Shown here: one piece after another, positions 1-4,800 of the stretch | How positions within the stretch are numbered: the first letter of the stretch is position 1 | How the letters are laid out: each line of letters starts with the position of its first letter | Source of the DNA: Bacillota bacterium | Lineage (GTDB): Bacteria; Bacillota; Clostridia; Acetivibrionales; DSM-1351 | DNA: 5,311 nucleotides | NCBI GenBank assembly: GCA_023392075.1 | Contig: JAEVZU010000169.1 | Coordinates: forward strand, 1 to 5,311 | Direction: 5' to 3' | Translations under genes and position numbers: made by a program | The notes under the pieces: model-generated | The model's database searches: none | Seen by the model: the letters and a program-made list of their open reading frames with translations, nothing else | Told to the model about the DNA's origin: nothing

Positions 1-1547
1 GTATCAATTGGGAAGAAACTAATTTTGTGTTCTCAGGCGAAGCACCGGATGGTGAGTTCGCACTGTCACTTATTCAGGAAATAAAGCCTGATATCCTTAT
101 CACAGATATTAAAATGCCCTTTATGGACGGTTTGCAGTTAAGTCAGATAGTCAGGAAAAATATGCCCTGGGTCAGGATTATTATACTTACCGGGCATGAA
201 GAGTTTACTTTTGCCAGAGAGGCATTGCGTATGGGGGTTACCGAGTACTTGCTGAAACCTGTGACTTCGGGAGACATCCTGGAAACTTTGAAAAAAGTTG
301 AAATTCAGATTGAAAATGAAAAAAGGGAAAGAGAAAATACTGAAAAAATAAAAAAGCAGCTTATACAGAACACTTCATTGTTCAGGGACAAATTTTTAAA
401 TCAGTTGCTGCTTGGATCAATCTCCCCTGTTGAGGTCATTGATAATTGCGCCGGTTTTAATATCAATATTATTTCCAAATTTTATATAGTTGAGATTATA
501 GAGCTGAAAATTACCAACACCGGCTCTTCAGAAGGAGAGTACTCGGAAATGCTTAAGTCTGAGGCTCTGATAGATGAGGTGGTGGATATAAATAATGAGG
601 TTATAAAATTTAGCAGAAATTTCGGAGAAATAATACTTATCATAAAAGGTAACAATGTCAGGAGTATGGAGGAGACGGCATATATTCTGGCTCAGTCGCT
701 GAAATACGAAGTGGAGAGAAATTCTTCCTGTGTACTTGAAATCAGCATAGGCGGTGTAAGAGAACGAATACAGGGTATTACTCAGTCATATCGGGAAGCC
801 GACCTGATAAAAAATTACCGGTATATTTATGGTAAACATAAAATCCTTGGCTACAATGATATTAAATCTACAATCGGCGGTAAAAAAGAGTTTGTTAATA
901 TATTGAGGAATGATGTTTATGATTTCCTGAAATGCGGGTTAAAATCGGATGTAAGATATTTTGTCAATCAGTACATGGAAAATCTGAACAGTGGGGGGAT
1001 GAAGTCTCTCATATACTTATATTACTCATTCATGGATATTGTATTAAATATATCAAGGTTCATAAGTGAAATGGGAGGAAAAGTAGAGCAACTGATACCG
1101 TGGGTGGTGGATCTGGAAAACTTCGTTACCGGTATTGATTCAATAGAGAAGTTCGGTGAGGTGTCAGAGGCTGTTTTGAATAAGGTATTGGAATTCAGGG
1201 ATACAAGAGTGGAGAAAAAGTATGAGGGTATTATTTTAAAAGCCAAGGAGTACATACAAAAGAATGTATCCAATTCAGATATTTCACTTAATGCGGTAGC
1301 AGCATTTGTAAACGTAAGTCCCAGCCACTTCAGTACAATATTCAGCCAGGAAACCGGGGAAAATTTTATCGAGTACCTTACAAAAGCCAGAGTGAAAAAG
1401 GCCAAGGAGCTTTTGAAAACGACTCCTCTCAAATCGACGGAAATTGCATATAGTGTGGGGTATAACGATCCACACTATTTCTGCTACATTTTTAAAAAAG
1501 CAGTTGGGATTACCCCAAAGGAATATAGAAAAGGAGAAAAACAATAA
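1..1547 (+). CDS. Two-component response regulator, receiver plus AraC-type DNA-binding domain (YesN family), 5'-partial
   Basis: The reading frame is open from the left edge (first whole codon at 3) to the TAA at 1545-1547, giving 514 visible residues; roughly 20 N-terminal residues with the acidic pocket are missing. The GTG at 27 is not taken as the start because receiver homology continues upstream of it. The receiver spans residues 1-100: phospho-acceptor Asp35 in ITDIKMP, Thr63 in ILTG and Lys85 in LLKP are all present. A charged, probably coiled segment follows at about 95-120, then a variable middle region, and a C-terminal AraC domain at about 411-514 with two helix-turn-helix units and the usual end GITPKEYRK. 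Such proteins are phosphorylated by a sensor kinase, normally encoded next door and here presumably off the left edge, and activate carbohydrate-use genes. Its position before hemicellulase genes suggests it controls them, like XydR of R. cellulolyticum; that orthology is inference. Confidence 0.95.
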   Translation, partial: INWEETNFVFSGEAPDGEFALSLIQEIKPDILITDIKMPFMDGLQLSQIVRKNMPWVRIIILTGHEEFTFAREALRMGVTEYLLKPVTSGDILETLKKVEIQIENEKRERENTEKIKKQLIQNTSLFRDKFLNQLLLGSISPVEVIDNCAGFNINIISKFYIVEIIELKITNTGSSEGEYSEMLKSEALIDEVVDINNEVIKFSRNFGEIILIIKGNNVRSMEETAYILAQSLKYEVERNSSCVLEISIGGVRERIQGITQSYREADLIKNYRYIYGKHKILGYNDIKSTIGGKKEFVNILRNDVYDFLKCGLKSDVRYFVNQYMENLNSGGMKSLIYLYYSFMDIVLNISRFISEMGGKVEQLIPWVVDLENFVTGIDSIEKFGEVSEAVLNKVLEFRDTRVEKKYEGIILKAKEYIQKNVSNSDISLNAVAAFVNVSPSHFSTIFSQETGENFIEYLTKARVKKAKELLKTTPLKSTEIAYSVGYNDPHYFCYIFKKAVGITPKEYRKGEKQ

Positions 1548-1587
1548 AAACCAACAAAAAATAAAATAAAACGTACAAAACAATATA

Positions 1588-1631
1588 AATAATTACAATG
1601 TATTCGTTTTTCAGATGATATTGTAATTATT
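1588..1631 (+). terminator. AT-rich inverted repeat after the regulator gene: weak terminator or operator
   Basis: The arms 1588-1601 and 1618-1631 can pair over 14 bp, including a perfect 9-bp core AATTACAAT/ATTGTAATT and one G-T pair, around a 16-nt loop. It starts 40 bp after the regulator's stop codon, where a terminator is expected. The stem is almost pure A/T and is not followed by a clean T tract, so it is a poor intrinsic terminator. Because it lies 10 bp upstream of the first promoter, it could instead be a protein-binding site. The dyad is visible; its role is undecided. Confidence 0.4.
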
Positions 1632-1641
1632 ACAAAATTTA

Positions 1642-1656
1642 TTGACAATTTGTCAA
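1642..1656. promoter_or_regulatory. Perfect palindrome covering the P1 -35 box, operator-like
   Basis: TTGACA (1642-1647) and TGTCAA (1651-1656) form a perfect 6-bp inverted repeat with a 3-bp spacer. A dimeric regulator bound here would cover the P1 -35 box and sit roughly 54 bp upstream of the predicted P2 start site, so it could repress P1 or activate P2. The symmetry is seen directly; the binding protein is unknown. AraC-type regulators more often use direct repeats, so it may not be the neighbouring regulator's site. Confidence 0.4.
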
Positions 1657-1669
1657 AAAGTTTTATATT
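1642..1669 (+). promoter_or_regulatory. Candidate sigma-A promoter P1
   Basis: A perfect -35 box TTGACA (1642-1647) is followed after 16 bp by TATATT (1664-1669), a 5/6 match to the -10 consensus. Transcription would start near 1676 and run into the GH43 relic and GH10 gene. The -35 box forms the left half of a palindrome, so its use is likely controlled. This is inferred from consensus match only. Confidence 0.55.
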
Positions 1670-1696
1670 GAGATGGAAATATTTACATTATATAAT
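1668..1696 (+). promoter_or_regulatory. Candidate sigma-A promoter P2, near consensus
   Basis: TTGAGA (1668-1673, 5/6) and a perfect TATAAT (1691-1696) are separated by the optimal 17 bp, making this the best promoter match in the window. The predicted start is near 1703, giving a leader of about 260 nt before the first RBS. It overlaps the P1 -10 box by two bases, so the two promoters cannot easily be occupied at once. It is the likely main promoter for the downstream glycoside hydrolase genes. Confidence 0.6.
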
Positions 1697-1708
1697 AAAA
1701 ATATACAT

Positions 1709-1730
1709 GGATAATATATATAAATTATCC
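1709..1730 (+). other. Hairpin near the predicted 5' end of the P2 transcript
   Basis: GGATAAT (1709-1715) and ATTATCC (1724-1730) form a perfect 7-bp stem with an 8-nt A/T loop. If transcription starts near 1703, the stem begins about six bases from the 5' end, where such structures can protect a message from decay. The pairing is visible in the sequence; the stabilising role is inference. Confidence 0.4.
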
Positions 1731-1946
1731 TCTCATATTCACATTTTTTACCCGCCCAGGACATAATTTGACATCACTTAAGAAGGGGGCTCAAATTTTC
1801 AAATCCTTTTATCCGGATATGATACCGGACTCATAGCTATGTGTTTCAAAATCTGATATTGGAAGCTCTATTGCTTGTAACTCCTGATAATTTTTCCTCG
1901 CCGGACTATATGCATTTTAGAAATTGCAGGCCAGCGACTAAAATTT
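1731..1946 (+). other. Long untranslated leader with palindromes, no gene recognised
   Basis: No open frame with homology to a known protein is seen here. The stretch contains two perfect 10-bp palindromes, TATCCGGATA (1810-1819) and CATAGCTATG (1832-1841), an alternative TCCGG/CCGGA stem (1812-1816 with 1825-1829), and a repeat of CCGGACT (1825-1831 and 1901-1907). A further promoter-like pair, TTGACA (1768-1773) with a poor TCAAAT (1791-1796) at 17 bp, is also present. I recognise no known riboswitch class. It is probably the leader of the GH gene message. Confidence 0.4.
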
Positions 1947-1953
1947 AAAGGAG
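1947..1953 (+). promoter_or_regulatory. Ribosome binding site of the GH43 relic
   Basis: AAAGGAG lies 8 nt before the ATG at 1962. It is a strong Shine-Dalgarno match and fixes the original start of the relic gene. It has stayed intact although the gene behind it is destroyed; the frame now ends after 12 codons at the TGA at 1998-2000. Confidence 0.8.
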
Positions 1954-1961
1954 CATAAAAT

Positions 1962-2362
1962 ATGACAAAAAAGTTGGAAAATTGCCGGTTTTGCTGGTGA
2001 TTTGTATTCTGATTGCCATTTTAAGCGTAAACACCGTTATGCAGATTATCCTATATTTTATCAGCGCTATACGGCCGACCCGTCGGGTATTGAGACCAAC
2101 GGAAGGCTGTATCTTTATTGTTCCCACGACGTATTTGACCCGAACAAGCCGGGTTTTATCATGAACGATATAACCTGCATATGGACTGACGATTTTTTTC
2201 CTGATGATACAATATCTGCTTCGAGCAATATCAGAGTTTCCTGCCTCCAATGGGCTGGCAGCAGCTGATCTGGACGGGAACGGAGGTATAGATTCGCTGG
2301 ATTACGTACTGTTGAAGGAGTACCTGCTTGGGAAGAGAACTCAGTTTCCGGTGGAGATGTAA
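1962..2362 (+). pseudogene. Remnant of a secreted GH43 glycosidase with dockerin, frameshifted and internally deleted
   Basis: Three reading frames must be joined. From ATG 1962 the frame reads MTKKLE; after the loss of one base in the A run near 1980, frame 2 continues with a signal peptide core (LPVLLVICILIAILSVNTV). A second one-base loss near 2037 leads into frame 1, which gives YADYPIFYQRYTADPSG and NGRLYLYCSHD, a typical GH43 N-terminus with the catalytic-base Asp in ADP, running to about 2193. Near 2190-2200 the text jumps to frame 2 and the end of a dockerin: QYLL, FPASNGL, then a full second repeat ADLDGNGGIDSLDYVLLKEYLLG, ending at TAA 2360-2362. Most of the GH43 domain, any binding module and the first dockerin calcium loop are missing, probably more than 1 kb. 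It was once likely a xylan/arabinan side-chain enzyme of the cellulosome. No functional product is expected. Confidence 0.85.
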
Positions 2363-2424
2363 TTACGGGTTTTACAGGTAAGTAATAATTGTGATAAGTG
2401 AACAACTAAAAAAATAATTTAAAT

Positions 2425-2429
2425 GGAGG
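2425..2429 (+). promoter_or_regulatory. Ribosome binding site deciding the GH10 start
   Basis: GGAGG sits 8 nt upstream of the ATG at 2438. The in-frame ATG at 2423 overlaps this Shine-Dalgarno sequence itself and has no RBS of its own, so 2438 is chosen. The resulting start also gives a clean signal peptide beginning MKNN. Confidence 0.85.
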
Positions 2430-2437
2430 CTGTAAGT

Positions 2438-4045
2438 ATGAAAAATAACCTGAAATACAGAATATTCAGTATTCTGTCGTTTACTCTTTTGTTTGTTTTT
2501 ATTATCGGCAGCAGCTTGACGATAACGGCTGATGCAGCTCTGGCTACAGGGAAGGCCAAGTGGGTAGGGAATATATGGGCCGATTCAAATATGCCCAGCA
2601 AATTCGGAGATTACTGGAATCAGCTTACTCCCGAGAATTCAACAAAATGGGGATCATGTGAGTCCCAGCAAGGTGTCTACAATTTTAATGCGGCCAAAGC
2701 CATGTACAATTACTGCAAGACAAATAAAATTCCCTTTAAATTCCACACTCTTATTTGGGGAGCGCAGTATCCAAACTGGCTGAACAACCTGTCCGGCTCG
2801 GCAAGAAAAACAGCCATTGAGAACTGGTATAAAGCCGCAGCACAGAATTTCCCCGATGCAGAGTATATTGATGTTGTAAACGAAGCCATGCCTGGACATC
2901 AGCCGTTCCCATTCAAAAACGACATCGGTGGTGACAACGGCCTCTATGGCACCGGATGGGACTGGATAGTCTGGTCCTTTGAAAAGGCCCGTCAATATTT
3001 TCCAAAGGCCAAGCTGCTGATTAACGATTATAATGTTTTGAATGAATATTCCGTTCTCAATGATTACATAAAGGTTGTAAATATATTAAAAGCCAGCGGT
3101 TTGATTGACGGTGTGGGCTGCCAGTCACACGGGCTTGAAAATACAAGTGCCGCTAATCTGAAATCAAGGCTGGACAGGCTCGCTGCCACAGGAGTACCCA
3201 TATACATTTCAGAATTGGATATTAATATAGCCGATGACAATACACAGAAAAACAAGCTGCAGGAGCTTTTCCCGGTAATGTATGAGCATTCTGCGGTAAA
3301 AGGTATTACCTTCTGGGGCTATCTGCAAGGCCGTACATGGATACCAAATTCACATCTGATACGCAGCGACGGCTCTGAGAGGCCTGCACTTACATGGTTA
3401 AAGCAGTATATGGCCAATGTTCCCGACAATCCGGATACGCCGGTAGATCCCAGAAGTGCATTTTCCAAATTGGAAGCCGAGAGCTACAACGAACAGTCGG
3501 GAATCCAAAATGTGGCATGTGACGAAGGCACGGATGCTATAGGCTACATAGAAAACGGAGATTATGCTGTCTATAAAAACATTGATTTTGAAAACGGTGC
3601 GGCAGGTTTTCAGGTCAGAGTGTCCAGCGCCGCCAGCGGGGGTAATATTGAAATCAGGCTGGATAGTATCAACGGTACTCTTGCCGGTACCTGTGCAGCC
3701 GCAGGAACGGGCGGCTGGCAGACCTTCAGCGATGTAAAATGTAAAATCAGCGGGGCAGCAGGAAAGCATGACCTGTATCTCAAATTTACCGGCGGAAGCG
3801 GTTATTTGTTTAATATTAACTGGTTCACCTTTACCAAGGATGTAACTCCAACTCTGGCAGGAGATCTTAATGGAGATGCCAGTGTTGATGCAACGGACTT
3901 TGCTTTGATGAAGATGTATCTCCTCGGGTCAATCCAGGACTTTCCGGCTGAAAATGGTCTGGAAGCCGGGGATCTGAACGGGGACGGCATAATAGATGCA
4001 CTTGATTTTGCAGTTTTCAAGAAAAACCTGCTGAGTTGGAATTGA
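2438..4045 (+). CDS. Cellulosomal endo-1,4-beta-xylanase, GH10-CBM6-dockerin
   Basis: This 535-residue protein hydrolyses internal beta-1,4 bonds of xylan and is docked on the extracellular scaffoldin. It has a signal peptide at 1-33 (positive start, hydrophobic 9-28, ADA before the probable cleavage site), a GH10 domain at about 38-326, a short Pro/Asp linker, a CBM6 at about 343-467 starting LEAESY and ending NINWFTF, and a type I dockerin at 475-533 with two calcium-loop repeats beginning GDLNGD. The GH10 acid/base is Glu149 (VVNEA) and the nucleophile Glu259 (ISELDI), so it should be active. The usual GHTLVWHSQ block reads FHTLIWGAQ: the first His stays and the second is Gly, as I recall in some other GH10 enzymes. 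It begins 75 bp after the GH43 relic and has no clear promoter of its own, so transcription from the 1642-1696 promoters is likely. Confidence 0.96.
   Translation: MKNNLKYRIFSILSFTLLFVFIIGSSLTITADAALATGKAKWVGNIWADSNMPSKFGDYWNQLTPENSTKWGSCESQQGVYNFNAAKAMYNYCKTNKIPFKFHTLIWGAQYPNWLNNLSGSARKTAIENWYKAAAQNFPDAEYIDVVNEAMPGHQPFPFKNDIGGDNGLYGTGWDWIVWSFEKARQYFPKAKLLINDYNVLNEYSVLNDYIKVVNILKASGLIDGVGCQSHGLENTSAANLKSRLDRLAATGVPIYISELDINIADDNTQKNKLQELFPVMYEHSAVKGITFWGYLQGRTWIPNSHLIRSDGSERPALTWLKQYMANVPDNPDTPVDPRSAFSKLEAESYNEQSGIQNVACDEGTDAIGYIENGDYAVYKNIDFENGAAGFQVRVSSAASGGNIEIRLDSINGTLAGTCAAAGTGGWQTFSDVKCKISGAAGKHDLYLKFTGGSGYLFNINWFTFTKDVTPTLAGDLNGDASVDATDFALMKMYLLGSIQDFPAENGLEAGDLNGDGIIDALDFAVFKKNLLSWN
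3860..4036 (+). repeat. Dockerin duplicated repeat of the GH10 protein
   Basis: Two about 23-residue repeats start at residues 475 and 511 (GDLNGDASVDATDFALMKMYLLG and GDLNGDGIIDALDFAVFKKNLL, joined by a FPAENGLEA linker). Each has the Asp/Asn pattern of an EF-hand-like calcium loop followed by a helix. The cohesin-recognition pair is Ala-Thr in the first repeat and Ala-Leu in the second. This is close to R. cellulolyticum-type dockerins and unlike the Ser-Thr pair common in the thermophile C. thermocellum. The fold and cohesin role are family knowledge. Confidence 0.92.
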
Positions 4046-4070
4046 AGAAAATATTATGAGGACTTTATAA

Positions 4071-4697
4071 AGGTTCAATAAATACCAGAGCTCCTGGGTT
4101 CAGCTCACGGGAAAATATACATTAGATGTGTCAGGAAGCCTGTCCGACCTGAGTATGTATTTTGAAGGTCCTGACAGTGGAATCAATTTGTATGTGGATG
4201 ACGTCTCGGTTAAGGAATATGGTAAAACAACCTTCTATCAGAATACGAATTTTGGCGGAACAGCAGTTTCTTTAAAACCTGGCGGCTACACAACCGCCCA
4301 GCTTTATGCCGAAGGGATTGCAGACAACTGGGCATCCTCGGTAAAAGTACCGGAAGGTTATACGGTTGATATATATGACTATGACAGCTTCGGCGGTACC
4401 AGATGGACTTTTACCGCAGATAGTCCCGACTTTAATGAGGCAGGCTGCAATGACAAAATGTCATCGGTAAAAATTTACGAAACCGGAAGTCAGGGGAAAT
4501 ATGGCGATATCAATGATGATGGAGCTGTCGATACAATTGATTTTGCATTGCTGAAACAGTATTTGCTTGGAATAACAGTTCAAATTAATGAAGACATGGC
4601 GGATTTAAACGGTGATAAATCTATAACTGCAATGGATTTGGCTGTTTTTAAGAAATATCTGCTTGGACAAATAACAGAGCTACCTGCCATTTCTTAA
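4071..4697 (+). pseudogene. Headless fragment: CBM4/22-like tail, beta/gamma-crystallin domain, dockerin
   Basis: The frame is open from 4071, just after an in-frame TAA at 4068, to TAA 4695-4697. Before the first possible start (GTG 4128, no RBS) the frame already codes for the end of a CBM4/CBM22-like jelly roll: SSWVQLTGKYTL and later GPDSGINLYVDDVSV. A beta/gamma-crystallin domain (4227-4478) follows with Greek-key motifs FYQNTNFGG and IYDYDSFGG and two calcium motifs, DNWASS and NDKMSS. A dockerin (4503-4667) has repeats starting GDINDDG and ADLNGDK. With no signal peptide, start codon or RBS, and homology that begins mid-domain, this is best read as the 3' end of a lost cellulosomal enzyme gene. 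The remaining frame has no stops or frameshifts, so the truncation looks younger than the damage in the GH43 relic. Translation from GTG 4128 as a 189-residue protein is possible but unlikely. Confidence 0.8.
4227..4478 (+). other. Beta/gamma-crystallin domain with two intact Ca2+ motifs, inside the headless fragment
   Basis: The segment encodes about 84 residues with the two-motif beta/gamma-crystallin pattern: aromatic-rich Greek-key hairpins (FYQNTNFGG, IYDYDSFGG) and the consensus N/D-N/D-x-x-S/T-S twice (DNWASS and NDKMSS). In this family those residues bind calcium. Its sandwich between a carbohydrate-binding module and a dockerin suggests an accessory or carbohydrate-binding role in the former enzyme; the function is inference. 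Confidence 0.8.
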
Positions 4698-4785
4698 ATT
4701 TATCGTAAGGTTGGTTTACAGTACTTCTGTTATTAACGGCTTGCTGATTCTGATTATATTCATTCTGGAACTGAATACACATTCG

Positions 4786-4792
4786 AAAGGGG
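4786..4792 (+). promoter_or_regulatory. Ribosome binding site of the GH74 gene
   Basis: AAAGGGG lies 8 nt before the ATG at 4801 and supports that start. The 103-bp gap after the preceding relic shows no convincing promoter or terminator, so the gene is probably read from upstream. Confidence 0.8.
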
Positions 4793-4800
4793 AATATACA

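Noticed and set aside
27..29. GTG as the start of the response regulator
   Set aside because: The receiver domain sequence INWEETNF runs upstream in frame to the window edge and no RBS precedes the GTG.
1022..1432. Open frame on the minus strand inside the response regulator (136 codons)
   Set aside because: It is antisense to a well-supported AraC-type regulator, lacks an RBS and has no recognisable domain; it is a shadow frame.
1768..1796. Third promoter TTGACA-17-TCAAAT in the leader
   Set aside because: The -35 is perfect but the -10 matches only 4 of 6, and two better promoters lie upstream; mentioned only as a possibility.
1945..2405. Two minus-strand open frames opposite the GH43 relic
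   Set aside because: They exist because the + strand is GH43/dockerin sequence; their translations resemble no family and have no RBS.
2423..2437. Earlier ATG for the GH10 gene, adding MEAVS
   Set aside because: That ATG overlaps the GGAGG ribosome binding site used by the ATG at 2438 and has no RBS itself.
3398..3769. Minus-strand open frame opposite the CBM6 region (123 codons)
   Set aside because: The + strand frame has clear CBM6 homology and this one has no domain or start signal.
4128..4130. GTG as a genuine start of a 189-residue crystallin-dockerin protein
   Set aside because: There is no Shine-Dalgarno sequence or signal peptide, and the module homology extends upstream of it.
4650..4695. 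AAGAAAT / ATTTCTT arms as a terminator at the end of the headless fragment
   Set aside because: The loop would be about 32 nt and the stem only 7 A/T-rich bp inside dockerin-coding sequence; not credible.
4698..4800. Separate promoter for the GH74 gene
   Set aside because: TTGCTG at 4741 and TATATT at 4755 are spaced only 8 bp apart, and no other acceptable pair was found.
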